From positions 1 to 64,000 of the forward strand of contig NZ_MECL01000271.1 in NCBI RefSeq assembly GCF_014596445.1: 64,000 bases of DNA, given 5' to 3'. The notes beneath the pieces are model-generated. The model had not been told where the DNA came from, made no database searches, and saw nothing but the letters and a program-made list of their open reading frames with translations. This DNA comes from Streptomyces sp. CBMA29. GTDB taxonomy: Bacteria > Actinomycetota > Actinomycetes > Streptomycetales > Streptomycetaceae. Shown here one piece after another: positions 17,966-27,105 of this stretch. Every line of letters begins with the position of its first letter. Positions within the stretch are counted from its first letter, which is position 1. The translations under genes and the position numbers were made by a program.

Positions 17966-20410
17966 ATGGCCCGCCGCACCGCGAAGACCCCGCCGCCCGA
18001 CGATTTCGAGGAGCGCATCCTCGACATCGACGTCGTGGACGAGATGCAGGCCTCCTACCTCGAGTACGCCTACTCGGTGATCTACTCGCGGGCGCTTCCC
18101 GACGCCCGTGACGGGATGAAGCCGGTACACCGCCGCATCGTCTACCAGATGAACGAGATGGGGCTGCGGCCCGACCGCGGCTTCGTCAAGTGTGCCCGCG
18201 TGGTCGGCGAGGTGATGGGCAAGCTTCACCCGCACGGGGACGCGTCGATCTACGACGCCATGGTGCGGATGGCCCAGCCGTTCTCGCAGCGGCTGCCGCT
18301 GGTCGACGGACACGGCAACTTCGGCTCGCTGGACGACATGCCCGCGGCGATGCGTTACACCGAGGCCCGGATGTCCGGCCCGGCCCAGCTCATGGTGGAG
18401 TCGATCGACGAGGACACCGTCGACTTCGCCCCCAACTACGACGGCCAGGAGCAGGAGCCCGCGGTCCTGCCGTCCGCGTACCCCAACCTGCTGGTCAACG
18501 GCGCCTCCGGAATCGCCGTCGGCATGGCCACCAACATGCCGCCGCACAACCTGGGCGAGGTCATCGCCGCCGCGCGCCACCTCATCAAGCACCCGAACGC
18601 CGACCTCGACACGCTGATGCGCTTCGTGCCGGGCCCCGACCTGCCGACCGGCGGCCGGATCATCGGACTGACCGGCATCCGGGACGCGTACGAGTCGGGC
18701 CGGGGCACCTTCAAGATCCGCGCGACGGTCGCGGTGGACGACGTGACGCCGCGCCGCAAGGGCCTGGTCGTCACCGAACTGCCCTTCACCGTCGGCCCGG
18801 AGAAGGTGATCGCGAAGATCAAGGACATGGTCAACGCGAAGAAGCTCCAGGGCATCGCCGACGTCAAGGACCTCACCGACCGCGAGCACGGCCTGCGGCT
18901 GGTCATCGAGATCAAGAACGGCTTCAACCCCGAGGCCGTGCTGGAGCAGCTCTACAAGCTGACGCCGATGGAGGACTCCTTCGGCATCAACAACGTGTGC
19001 CTGGTGGACGGGCAGCCGCTCACCCTGGGCCTGCGCGAACTGCTCCAGGTGTACGTCGACCACCGCTTCGAGGTCGTACGCCGCCGCAGCGAATTCCGCC
19101 GCACCAAGCGCCGCGACCGGCTGCACCTGGTGGACGGTCTGCTGGTGGCCCTCATCGACATCGACGAGGTCATCGCGATCATCCGGGCCAGCGACAACTC
19201 GTCGGCGGCCAAGGACGGTCTGATGGAGCGCTTCGGGCTCTCCGAGATCCAGACGCAGTACATCCTGGACACCCCGCTGCGCCGCCTCACCCGCTTCGAC
19301 CGGATCGAGCTGGAGTCCGAGCGCGACCGGCTGAACGCGGAGATCGCCGAGCTGACCCGGATCCTCGACTCGGACGCGGAACTGCGCAAGCTGGTCTCGG
19401 CCGAACTGGCCGCGGTCGCCAAGCAGTACGGCACCGAGCGCCGTACGGTCCTGCTGGAGTCGGCGGGCGCGCCGCTGTCCTCGGTGCCGCTCGAAGTGGC
19501 CGACGACCCGTGCCGTGTGCTGCTCTCCTCGACCGGGCTGCTGGCCCGTACGACCAACGGCGAGGACTTCAGCGACGGCGGTGCCAAGCGCGCCAAGCAC
19601 GACGTGATCGTCTCCGCGGTGCCGACCACGGCGCGCGCCGACATCGGCGCGGTGACGTCCGCCGGGCGGCTGCTGCGGCTGACCGTGATCGATCTGCCGA
19701 TGCTGCCGGACACGGCGGGCGCGCCGTCGCTGGCGGGCGGCGCCGCGCTGTCGGAGTTCCTCACCCTGGAGGACGGCGAGCGGGTGCTGTGCCTGACCAC
19801 GCTCGACGAGTCCTCGCCCGGCCTCGCGCTCGGCACCGAGCAGGGCGTCGTCAAGCGCGTCGTGCCCGACTACCCGTCGAACAAGGACGACTTGGAGGTC
19901 ATCGGTCTCAAGGACGGTGACCGGGTGGTCGGCGCGATGGAGCTGCGCACCGGCGAGGAGGACCTGGTCTTCATCACCGACGACGCGCAACTGCTGCGCT
20001 ACCCGGCCGCGCAGGTACGCCCGCAGGGGCGGCCCGCCGGCGGCATGGCGGGCGTCAAGCTCGCCGACGGCGCCAAGGTGATCTCCTTCACCGCCGTCGA
20101 TCCCGCCGTGGACGCGGTGGTGTTCACCGTCGCGCGCGCCGAGGGCACGCTGGACGACACGACCGAGGGCACCGCGAAGCTGACGCCGTTCGAGCAGTAT
20201 CCGCGCAAGGGGCGCGCCACCGGCGGTGTGCGCTGCCAGCGGTTCCTGCGCGGCGAGGTCGGTCTCGCGCTGGCCTGGGCAGGTCCCGCGCCCGCCCGCG
20301 CCGCCACGCCCGCCGGCACGCCCGCCGAGCTGCCGCCGAAGGACCCGCGCCGCGACGGCTCGGGTGTGCCGCTGGTCAAGCCGGTCGCGGTGGTGGCGGG
20401 ACCGGTGTAG
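17966..20410 (+). CDS. parC: Topoisomerase IV subunit A (ParC/GyrA2)
   Basis: The 814-residue DNA cleavage subunit of a type IIA topoisomerase. The catalytic tyrosine is Y131 in MRYTEARMSG, preceded by R130. The quinolone-determining stretch is HPHGDASIYDAMVRMAQ (88-104): Ala93 occupies the GyrA Ser83 position and Asp97 the Asp87 position. The tower, coiled coil and C-terminal beta-pinwheel (from about 495) are present, ending in a Pro/Ala-rich tail. The partner subunit (parE) lies at 57 kb, so the mobile element between them enlarges a normally compact parC-parE interval. Start ATG with AGGAG at -12; the frame is open 89 codons further upstream but without similarity. Confidence 0.95.
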   Translation: MARRTAKTPPPDDFEERILDIDVVDEMQASYLEYAYSVIYSRALPDARDGMKPVHRRIVYQMNEMGLRPDRGFVKCARVVGEVMGKLHPHGDASIYDAMVRMAQPFSQRLPLVDGHGNFGSLDDMPAAMRYTEARMSGPAQLMVESIDEDTVDFAPNYDGQEQEPAVLPSAYPNLLVNGASGIAVGMATNMPPHNLGEVIAAARHLIKHPNADLDTLMRFVPGPDLPTGGRIIGLTGIRDAYESGRGTFKIRATVAVDDVTPRRKGLVVTELPFTVGPEKVIAKIKDMVNAKKLQGIADVKDLTDREHGLRLVIEIKNGFNPEAVLEQLYKLTPMEDSFGINNVCLVDGQPLTLGLRELLQVYVDHRFEVVRRRSEFRRTKRRDRLHLVDGLLVALIDIDEVIAIIRASDNSSAAKDGLMERFGLSEIQTQYILDTPLRRLTRFDRIELESERDRLNAEIAELTRILDSDAELRKLVSAELAAVAKQYGTERRTVLLESAGAPLSSVPLEVADDPCRVLLSSTGLLARTTNGEDFSDGGAKRAKHDVIVSAVPTTARADIGAVTSAGRLLRLTVIDLPMLPDTAGAPSLAGGAALSEFLTLEDGERVLCLTTLDESSPGLALGTEQGVVKRVVPDYPSNKDDLEVIGLKDGDRVVGAMELRTGEEDLVFITDDAQLLRYPAAQVRPQGRPAGGMAGVKLADGAKVISFTAVDPAVDAVVFTVARAEGTLDDTTEGTAKLTPFEQYPRKGRATGGVRCQRFLRGEVGLALAWAGPAPARAATPAGTPAELPPKDPRRDGSGVPLVKPVAVVAGPV

Positions 20411-20412
20411 CG

Positions 20413-20432
20413 CCGGCCCGTACGCGGGCCGG
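20413..20432 (+). terminator. Terminator downstream of parC
   Basis: An 8-bp perfect inverted repeat with a TACG tetraloop starts two bases after the parC stop codon. It is followed by a cluster of GTCGTAC motifs. Confidence 0.65.
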
Positions 20433-20507
20433 TCGTACGGGCGCGTGCGGCTTGTCGTACCGGGTGTCGTACAGCCGGTCGTACGGGCTGTTGTACGGTC
20501 GCTGGAT
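20430..20507. repeat. Cluster of five GTCGTAC-like heptamers between parC and the sucrase-like gene
   Basis: Five near-copies of GTCGTAC (four exact, one GTTGTAC) recur at irregular spacing of about 10-25 bases. They overlap the promoter region of the sucrase/ferredoxin-like gene, so they may be binding sites or simple repeats; sequence alone does not decide. Confidence 0.45.
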
Positions 20508-20577
20508 ACGGGCGCGGTGGCGGGGGCCGCCGCGCCCCGGGAATCGGGGGCCGCCGGGAGGCAATAGGCTCAGCCGG

Positions 20578-21522
20578 GTGAGCACCTGCACCAGCGCCTC
20601 GGCGTCCCTCGCCGAACCGGTGGCCGCCACCGCGGCCACCGCACGGACGTGGCTGCTGATCGAGCAGCCGGGCCCGTGGGGGGCGAAGGCGCTGGGGGCG
20701 AGCCGGCTGGACCCGGCGACCGGCCGCGAGCTGGAACGGCTCGCCGACGGCACGGGCACCCGCGTCGCCCTGATCCGCCGCCCCGGCAGACACGCCGACC
20801 TGCACCTTCCGCGTCGGCACCGGGTCTACCTCGCGCACACCGCGCCGGGCGCCTCCTGGGTCCGTACCGCCGAGGTCACCGACCCGGCGGAGCTGACCGC
20901 GCTGGACTTCACCGCGCTGGGCGCGGGCGCGCACAACGGATTCGGCGACGCGTACGACGGCGCGCCCCTCGCCCTGGTGTGCACCAACGGCAAGCGGGAC
21001 CGCTGCTGCGCGGTGCGCGGCCGGCCGCTCGCCGCGGAACTGGCCGCCTCGGGCGGCAGCGAGGTCTGGGAGATCACCCACCTCGGCGGACACCGTTTCG
21101 CGCCGACCATGCTCGTACTGCCCTACGGCTACACGTACGGCCGGGTGGACGCGCACCACGCGAAGGACGTGCTGGAGGCGGCGCGCTCCGGGCGGATGGT
21201 GCTGGACGGCTGCCGGGGCCGCTCGGCGTGGGACCGTCCTGGACAGGCGGCGGATCTGGCCGTACGGGAGCTGACCGGTGAGGACCGTACGGCGGCCGTG
21301 GCGGTGGAGGCCGTGGAGCGTACGGACCCGGCTCCCTCGGGTTCCGGCGACGGCGACTGGGCGGTGCGGGTGGCGCACGCCGACGGACGAGTGTGGGAGG
21401 TGACGGTCGCGCAGGCCGCGTCGCTGCCGCCGCGCCCGGAGAGCTGCGGCGCGGCCCTCGGCACACCCGCCCGGATGGAGGTCACGGGGATCGAGCGGGT
21501 GGCCGGGGGCCGCGGGTCGTAG
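20578..21522 (+). CDS. Sucrase/ferredoxin-like family protein (thioredoxin-fold [2Fe-2S])
   Basis: A 314-residue Suc_Fer-like protein. The conserved cysteines CTNGKRDRCC and the downstream HLGGHRFAPT motif are the iron-sulfur/ligand signature of this thioredoxin-fold family. Start at the GTG giving MSTCTSASAS; GGGAGG lies about 16 bases upstream, which is rather far. The function of the family is poorly defined (probably redox). It stands alone on the plus strand between parC and the ABC operon, with which it is convergent. Confidence 0.82.
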   Translation: MSTCTSASASLAEPVAATAATARTWLLIEQPGPWGAKALGASRLDPATGRELERLADGTGTRVALIRRPGRHADLHLPRRHRVYLAHTAPGASWVRTAEVTDPAELTALDFTALGAGAHNGFGDAYDGAPLALVCTNGKRDRCCAVRGRPLAAELAASGGSEVWEITHLGGHRFAPTMLVLPYGYTYGRVDAHHAKDVLEAARSGRMVLDGCRGRSAWDRPGQAADLAVRELTGEDRTAAVAVEAVERTDPAPSGSGDGDWAVRVAHADGRVWEVTVAQAASLPPRPESCGAALGTPARMEVTGIERVAGGRGS

Positions 21523-21538
21523 GGCTCTTTGCCGGGCG

Positions 21539-22621
21539 TTACGTGACGTTCTTGACGAACTCCGTGGTGTAGGTCTTCTCCAGGTCGACCGTCTTGTCCT
21601 TGAGGTTCGGGTTGAAGGACTTCAGGACCGCCTCCACCGTGGCCGGGCCGTCGGGGGGCATCACGCCGTCGGTGGTGAACATCGGCAGCGTGGCCTTGAT
21701 GGAGTCGGCGTACAGCTTGGCGCCGCCCTGCGCGTAGTCGGAGGGCATCTTCGCGGCGATCTCCTCGGGGGTGTGCGTGGACATCCACTTGAGGGTCTTC
21801 ACGAAGGCGTTGGCCAGCTTCTGCACGGTCTCCTTGTGGCCGTTCACCCAGTCGGTGTTCATGTAGAGGCTGGAGGACGGGTAGAGACCGCCGAGCGCCT
21901 CCCGCGAGCCCTCGGGCGTGCGCATGTCGTACAGCACCTTGCCGATGCCCTTGTCCAGGATCTGCGCGACCGTCGGGTCGGTGGTCATACCGGCCTGGAT
22001 GGAGCCCTGTTGGAGGGCGGCGATGAAGGTCTGGCCCGCGCCGACGGTGACGGGCGTGAAGTCGCTGACCTTGAGGCCGTTGTGCACCGCGAGGTACTTG
22101 GTGAGGAAGTCGGTGGACGAGCCGAGGCCGGTCACGCCGAGCTTCTTGCCCTTGAAGTCCTTGGCGGAGGCGATGTCGCCCGCGGCCTTGGTGGAGACCA
22201 CCTCGACCTCGCCCGGCGCCTGTGCGAACTGCACGACCGACTCGATCATCTTGTTCTTGGTCTGGAGGTCGAGGGTGTGGTCGTAGAAGCCGACGGCGCC
22301 CTGTACGTCGCCGGAGACCAGCGCCGTGGTGGCCTGCACACCGGCCGGTTCGCTCAGCAGCGTCACGTCGAGGCCCTCGGCCTGGAAGAAGCCGAGTCTC
22401 TGGGTGAGCATGGCGGGCAGGTAGATGACCTTGTCCAGGCCGCCGACCATGATCTTGACCTTCTCGGCGTTCTTGGCCGGGGTGGCCGTGGAGCCCGCGT
22501 CCCCGGTGGAATCCGAGCCGGACCCGGAACCGGACGCGGCGTCGTTGGCACAGGCGGTGAGTGTGGTGAGGGCGAGGGCTCCGGCGAGGGCGAATGCCGG
22601 GAGCTTGGCGTACTGGCGCAT
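21539..22621 (-). CDS. ABC transporter substrate-binding lipoprotein (nitrate/taurine/thiamine-precursor type)
   Basis: A 360-residue lipoprotein of the SsuA/TauA/ThiY (NMT1-like) family. The signal peptide ends in the lipobox LTAC with Cys24 as the lipidated residue; a Ser/Gly linker follows, then the binding fold starting at KIMVGGLDKVIYLPAM. Encoded after the ATPase and permease genes in the order ATPase, permease, binding protein. The substrate is unknown: nitrate, sulfonates and pyrimidine precursors are all used by this family. Confidence 0.92.
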   Translation of the reverse strand: MRQYAKLPAFALAGALALTTLTACANDAASGSGSGSDSTGDAGSTATPAKNAEKVKIMVGGLDKVIYLPAMLTQRLGFFQAEGLDVTLLSEPAGVQATTALVSGDVQGAVGFYDHTLDLQTKNKMIESVVQFAQAPGEVEVVSTKAAGDIASAKDFKGKKLGVTGLGSSTDFLTKYLAVHNGLKVSDFTPVTVGAGQTFIAALQQGSIQAGMTTDPTVAQILDKGIGKVLYDMRTPEGSREALGGLYPSSSLYMNTDWVNGHKETVQKLANAFVKTLKWMSTHTPEEIAAKMPSDYAQGGAKLYADSIKATLPMFTTDGVMPPDGPATVEAVLKSFNPNLKDKTVDLEKTYTTEFVKNVT

Positions 22622-22659
22622 GGTCACGTCCTTGTGAGCGGGGAACGGGTTACGGGCGG

Positions 22660-22716
22660 GGGGTTGCGGGCGAGGGGGCAGGGGCCGGGGGGGTTGCGGG
22701 CGAGGGGTTGCGGGCC
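22660..22716. repeat. Short G-rich direct repeats (GGGGTTGCGGGCGAGGG)
   Basis: Two near-identical copies plus a partial third of a G-rich unit lie between the binding-protein and permease genes. The purine/pyrimidine bias suggests slippage, or an attenuating structure that could lower the expression of one gene relative to the other. Confidence 0.45.
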
Positions 22717-22719
22717 GGC

Positions 22720-23625
22720 TCAGCGTTCGGCGCCTGGCTGGGCGGGCTTCCAGCGGAAGAGCCGCTTCTCCAGGAAGGTCAGCAGGCCCTCGGCGATGAG
22801 GGCGACGACGGCGAGGATCACCATGGCCGCGTAGACCCCGGCGGCGTTGAAAGTGCCCTGCGAGGCGGAGACCAGCAGGCCGATGCCCTTGGTCGCGCCG
22901 ATGTACTCGCCGACGATCGCGCCGATCAGCGCGAAGCCGAAGCTGACGTGCAGGCTGGTGAAGATCCACGACGTGGCGGCCGGGATCACGACCTGGAGGG
23001 TGACGCGGCGGTTGCTCGCGCCGAGGACGCGGGCGTTGGCGACCAGATTGCGGTCGACCTCGCGGGCGCCCTGAAAGGCGTTGAAGAACACCGGGAAGAA
23101 GACCAGGACGACGGCGGAGGCCACCTTGGAGGCCGGGCCGAGGCCGAACCAGATGAGGAAGATCGGCGCCAGCACGATGCGCGGCATCGCGTTGAGCACC
23201 TTCACATACGGTCCGAAGACGTCCGCGAGGAAGGGGATCCGGCCGAGCGCGATGCCCAGCACCACACCGCCGGCGACACCGATGACCCAGCCGTACAGCG
23301 CCTCGTAGAGCGTGTACCAGATCTGCTCGCCCAGGGGGCCCTGCGGTGTGCCGTGCATCGTCCACTGCCGGATCTGGTCCCAGATCTTGGACGGCATGGA
23401 GAAGTTGAACGGGTCGATGACCCCGGTGCGGGCCGCCCACTCCCACAGGCCGAGCACGAGGACGAGGACGGCGAGGCGGCTGGAGTACACCAGGAGGGCG
23501 CGGTTGCGGACGGCGCGGGCGCGGGCCTTGGTGCGTGGGGTGTCGACGCCGGGCTTGACCGGGACGGCGTCCTCGGGGGTGGCCCCGGTCCCAGCGGTGG
23601 CCGGGGCTGCGGACTCAGGCGGCAT
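22720..23625 (-). CDS. ABC transporter permease (SsuC/TauC type)
   Basis: A 301-residue inner-membrane permease with six predicted helices and the EAA-like loop GASNRRVTLQVVIPAATSW. The N-terminal 45 residues are a Pro/Ala-rich cytoplasmic extension. The start overlaps the ATPase stop by 11 bases, so translation is coupled. It forms the membrane channel of the importer with the adjacent ATPase and lipoprotein. Confidence 0.92.
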   Translation of the reverse strand: MPPESAAPATAGTGATPEDAVPVKPGVDTPRTKARARAVRNRALLVYSSRLAVLVLVLGLWEWAARTGVIDPFNFSMPSKIWDQIRQWTMHGTPQGPLGEQIWYTLYEALYGWVIGVAGGVVLGIALGRIPFLADVFGPYVKVLNAMPRIVLAPIFLIWFGLGPASKVASAVVLVFFPVFFNAFQGAREVDRNLVANARVLGASNRRVTLQVVIPAATSWIFTSLHVSFGFALIGAIVGEYIGATKGIGLLVSASQGTFNAAGVYAAMVILAVVALIAEGLLTFLEKRLFRWKPAQPGAER

Positions 23626-24430
23626 GTCCGACGCTCCTCTCGCGGGTGATGCGGACCTCTTCGCCCAGCGACGACCAGATCTCGCGGTAGATCTCCAGGA
23701 AGCGCGGCTCCAGCCGGACCTCCTCGACCTTGCGGGGCCGCGGCAGGTCGATCGTGAAGACCTCCTTGACGGTGGCGGGCCCCGCGGTCATCACGACGAC
23801 CTTGTCGGCCAGCGCGATGGACTCCTCCAGGTCGTGGGTGACGAACACCACCGAGGACCCGGTACCGGACCACAGCTCCAGGAGTTCGTCGGACATCAGG
23901 GCCCTGGTCTGCACGTCGAGCGCGGAGAACGGCTCGTCCATCAGCAGGATGTCGGGGTCGTTGACGAAGGTCGCGGCGAGCGCGACGCGCTTGCGCTGGC
24001 CGCCGGAGAGCTGGTGCGGATAGCGGTCCTCGAAGGCGGTCAGGCCCACGCGGGCCAGCCAGTCGCGGGCCCGCTCCTTGGCCTCGGCCTTGCCGACACC
24101 GCGAAAGCGCGGCCCGGCCATGACGTTGGACAGCACGGTCCGCCAGGGGAAGACGGCGTCCTGCTGGAAGACAAAGCCGACGCCGGGGTTGATGCCTTTC
24201 ACGGTCTCTCCCGAGACCAGCACCTCGCCTTCCGTGGGCTCCTCCAGGCCGCTGACCAGGGTCAGCGTCGTCGATTTGCCGCAGCCGGTCGGTCCGACGA
24301 CCGCGACGAACTCCCCCCTTTCCACGGTCAGGTCCAGGTCTCTCACGGCGGTGTGCAGGGCGCCGGACGGGGTCCTGAACGCCTTGCTCGCCCCCCGCAG
24401 CTCGATGGCGGGGCTCGTTTCGCTGCTCAT
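23615..24430 (-). CDS. ABC transporter ATP-binding protein (SsuB/TauB type)
   Basis: A 271-residue ATPase with Walker A GPTGCGKST, Q-loop (FVFQQDAVFPW), signature LSGGQRKR, Walker B ILLMDEP and the switch histidine in FVTHDLEE. Start at the ATG giving MSSETSPAIE; the open frame further upstream has no similarity. First gene of an importer operon transcribed divergently from a CitA-type sensor kinase, which may control it. Confidence 0.93.
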   Translation of the reverse strand: MSSETSPAIELRGASKAFRTPSGALHTAVRDLDLTVERGEFVAVVGPTGCGKSTTLTLVSGLEEPTEGEVLVSGETVKGINPGVGFVFQQDAVFPWRTVLSNVMAGPRFRGVGKAEAKERARDWLARVGLTAFEDRYPHQLSGGQRKRVALAATFVNDPDILLMDEPFSALDVQTRALMSDELLELWSGTGSSVVFVTHDLEESIALADKVVVMTAGPATVKEVFTIDLPRPRKVEEVRLEPRFLEIYREIWSSLGEEVRITRERSVGHAA

Positions 24431-24681
24431 GGCGGTGGAGGCTAGGAGCGACCACCGCGGCGGCGGCAGTCTTGTGGGCGCAAGGAGCCTTCTGCGCGCA
24501 AGCCGGTCTTCTGCTCGTTTTGCTCGCCCGCGCACAACGAAAGCGAAACGGAGTCTGCCCATCCGGCTCTGCGGGGTTTACCTTGCGTTGACGACAGGGC
24601 TGTCGACGTACGCGTGTGGTGGGGACGCGGGTCGGCCGCCGCGACTGTCGGCGGACCGGCTGGATGCGGAGGAGCCCCACG

Positions 24682-26409
24682 ATGCGGATCGGATGGCCGC
24701 GCCGCGTCTCGGCGCAGGTCCTGTTGGTGCAGTTGGCGATCACCGCGGGCGTCACGGCGCTCGCCACCGGGCTCTTCCTGGCGCCGCTCAGCCACCAGCT
24801 CGACGAAGAGGCGATGCACAGGGCGCTGGCCATCGCGGAGACGGTGGCCGTCGACCCCGAGGTGGCACGGGCCGTGGTCTCGTCCCGGCCGACGCCGGAC
24901 GGTCCGGTGCAGGCGGAGGCGGAGCGCGTCCGGATCGCCACGAAGGCGCTCTACATCGTGGTGATGGACACCCACGGCACCCGGTGGTCGCACACCGACC
25001 CCGAGCGGATCGGCGAGCACGTCTCGACCGACCCCAAGCTGGCACTTGCCGGTGACGAGGTCATGCAGATCGACCGCGGCACGCTGGGGCGTAGCACCCG
25101 CGGCAAGGTGCCGCTGTACGACTCCTCGCACCGGATCGTGGGCGCGGTGTCGGTGGGTATCGCGTACGACGGCATCCTCAACCGGGCGATCGGCCTGGTG
25201 CCGGGTCTGCTGATGTACGCGGGCGCGGCGCTCGGCGTGGGCGTACTGGCGGCGGTGTGGGGTTCGCGGCGGTTGCAGCGGGCCACGCACGGGCTGGCCT
25301 TCGCCGACATATCGGCGCTGCTCGACGAGCGGGAGGCGATGCTGCACGGCGTCCGCGAGGGCGTCGTCGCACTGGACCGGCAGGGGCGGGTGCGGCTGGT
25401 CAACGACGAGGCGCAGCGGCTGCTCGGTCTCGACGGCGCCGGTGACGGCGCGGCCACCGGGCTGCTGCTGGACGAGTTGCTGCCGCCGGGCCGTACGACG
25501 GACGTGCTGGCGGGGCGGGTCGGCGGCGCGGATCTGCTGACGGTCAGCGGCGGCCGGGTGCTGGTCGCCAACCGGATGCCGACCGGTGACGGCGGAGCCG
25601 TGGTGACGCTGCGGGACCGTACGGAACTGGAACTGCTCGGCCGTGAACTGGACTCCACCCACGGACTGCTGGACGCGCTGCGCGCCCAGGACCACGAGCA
25701 CGCCAACCGGCTGCACACCGTGCTGGGGCTGCTGGAACTGGGCCTGCACGAGGAGGCGGTGGGCTATGTCGCGGAGGTCGCCGACACCCATCGGGCGTCG
25801 GCCGAGGTGATCGCGGACCGGGTGCACGATCCGCTGGTGTCGGCGCTGCTGGTCGGCAAGGCCGCCATCGCGGCGGAGCGCGGGGTGTCGCTGCGGGTCG
25901 CGCAGAGCACGCTGCTGCCCGACCGGGTGGTGGACCCGCGCGATCTGGTGACGGTGCTGGGCAATCTCATCGACAACGCGCTGGACGCCGCCGCCGGGCA
26001 CCGGGTGTCCCCGGCGATGTCCGCCGCGCCTTTCGTGGAGGTCGAGTTGCGCGCCGAGGACGACACGACCCTGCTGCTGCGGGTGTCGGACACGGGGCCT
26101 GGAGTGCCGCCGGAGGCGCGCGAACTGATCTTCACCGAGGGCTGGTCGACGAAGGAACGTCCGCCGCACCGGGGGCGTGGCCTGGGCCTCGCGCTGGTGC
26201 GCAGGCTCGCCGAGCGGTACGGGGGGCTGGCGCGGGTGACGGCGCGGGCGGGCGGTGGCGCGGTGTTCACGGTGGTGCTGCCCGAGGCGCTGGCCGAAGG
26301 AGTGCTGGCCGCAGGGGCACTGGCCGGAGGGGCACTGGCCGGAGGGGCACTGGCCGGAGGGGCACTGGCCGGAGGCGTGCTTTCGGCGGCTGGGGAGGCG
26401 GCGCGATGA
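24682..26409 (+). CDS. Sensor histidine kinase, CitA/DcuS type
   Basis: A 575-residue membrane kinase: an N-terminal helix (about 8-33), an extracytoplasmic sensor domain, a second helix (about 178-200), a PAS domain (about 215-320), the phospho-acceptor region RAQDHEHANRLHTVLGLLELG and a HATPase domain (N box NLIDNALDA, DTGPGVP, then GRGLGLALV). This architecture senses carboxylates such as citrate or C4-dicarboxylates in known members. RBS GGAGGAG supports the ATG start. The C-terminus ends in a GALAG repeat encoded by four perfect 15-bp units. It overlaps its response regulator by 4 bases. Confidence 0.92.
   Translation: MRIGWPRRVSAQVLLVQLAITAGVTALATGLFLAPLSHQLDEEAMHRALAIAETVAVDPEVARAVVSSRPTPDGPVQAEAERVRIATKALYIVVMDTHGTRWSHTDPERIGEHVSTDPKLALAGDEVMQIDRGTLGRSTRGKVPLYDSSHRIVGAVSVGIAYDGILNRAIGLVPGLLMYAGAALGVGVLAAVWGSRRLQRATHGLAFADISALLDEREAMLHGVREGVVALDRQGRVRLVNDEAQRLLGLDGAGDGAATGLLLDELLPPGRTTDVLAGRVGGADLLTVSGGRVLVANRMPTGDGGAVVTLRDRTELELLGRELDSTHGLLDALRAQDHEHANRLHTVLGLLELGLHEEAVGYVAEVADTHRASAEVIADRVHDPLVSALLVGKAAIAAERGVSLRVAQSTLLPDRVVDPRDLVTVLGNLIDNALDAAAGHRVSPAMSAAPFVEVELRAEDDTTLLLRVSDTGPGVPPEARELIFTEGWSTKERPPHRGRGLGLALVRRLAERYGGLARVTARAGGGAVFTVVLPEALAEGVLAAGALAGGALAGGALAGGALAGGVLSAAGEAAR
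26316..26375 (+). repeat. Four perfect 15-bp tandem repeats encoding GALAG in the kinase C-terminus
   Basis: The unit GGCACTGGCCGGAGG occurs at 26316, 26331, 26346 and 26361 without mismatches, with degenerate copies on either side. Each adds five residues, so copy-number change keeps the reading frame. It lies after the ATPase domain, just before the stop and the overlapping regulator start. Confidence 0.9.
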
Positions 26410-27098
26410 TCGACGTACTGGTGGTGGACGACGACTTCCGGGTGGCGGAGATCAACTCGGCCTATGTGGGCAAGGTGCCGGGCTTCCGGGTGGCCGGGCG
26501 GGCCCACACCGCGGCGCACGCGCTGGCGGTACTGGAGCGCACCCGGATCGACCTGGTGCTGCTCGACCACTACCTGCCGGACGAGACGGGTCTGACGCTG
26601 GTCCGCCGGATGCGGCAGCACGGGCACCACGCGGACGTGATCATGGTGACGGCGGCGCGTGATGTCGCCACCGTGCAGGCGGCGATGCGGCTCGGCGCGT
26701 TGCAGTACCTGGTGAAGCCGTTCAGCTTCGCGGGTCTGCGGGCCAAGCTGGACGGTTACGCGGCGCTGCGCCGCACCCTGGAGGGGGTGGGCGGGCGCGG
26801 CGAGGCCGGGCAGGAACAGGTCGACCGGATCTTCGGCGCCCTGCGTACGGCGGGCGCGTCCTCGGCCGAACTGCCCAAGGGCCACTCCGCGCCGACCGCC
26901 GACCTGATCCGCCGCGTCCTGCACGAGGCGGGCCGCCCGCTGTCCGCCCACGAGGTCGCCGAACGCGCCGGGCTCAGCCGCTCCACCGCCCAGCGCTACC
27001 TGAAGTACCTGGAGCAGGCGGGGCGGCTCAGCCTCACCCTCAAATACGGCGACACGGGCCGTCCCGAACACCGCTACGCCTGGGCCGCGACCGGATGA
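26406..27098 (+). CDS. Response regulator, CitB/DcuR type
   Basis: A 230-residue regulator. The receiver domain (about 1-120) has the acidic pocket DDD at 8-10, phospho-acceptor D54 (LLDHYLPDE) and the YLVKPF lysine. The output domain is a winged helix near the C-terminus (LSAHEVAERAGLSRSTAQRYL). Translationally coupled to the kinase (ATGA). It is convergent with, and only 7 bases from, the symporter gene, a plausible target along with the divergent ABC operon. Confidence 0.93.
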   Translation: MIDVLVVDDDFRVAEINSAYVGKVPGFRVAGRAHTAAHALAVLERTRIDLVLLDHYLPDETGLTLVRRMRQHGHHADVIMVTAARDVATVQAAMRLGALQYLVKPFSFAGLRAKLDGYAALRRTLEGVGGRGEAGQEQVDRIFGALRTAGASSAELPKGHSAPTADLIRRVLHEAGRPLSAHEVAERAGLSRSTAQRYLKYLEQAGRLSLTLKYGDTGRPEHRYAWAATG

Positions 27099-27105
27099 AC
27101 CGCCG

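Noticed and set aside
17819..19990. Minus-strand open frame of 723 codons opposite parC
   Set aside because: No domains, low-complexity composition; parC is unmistakable on the plus strand.
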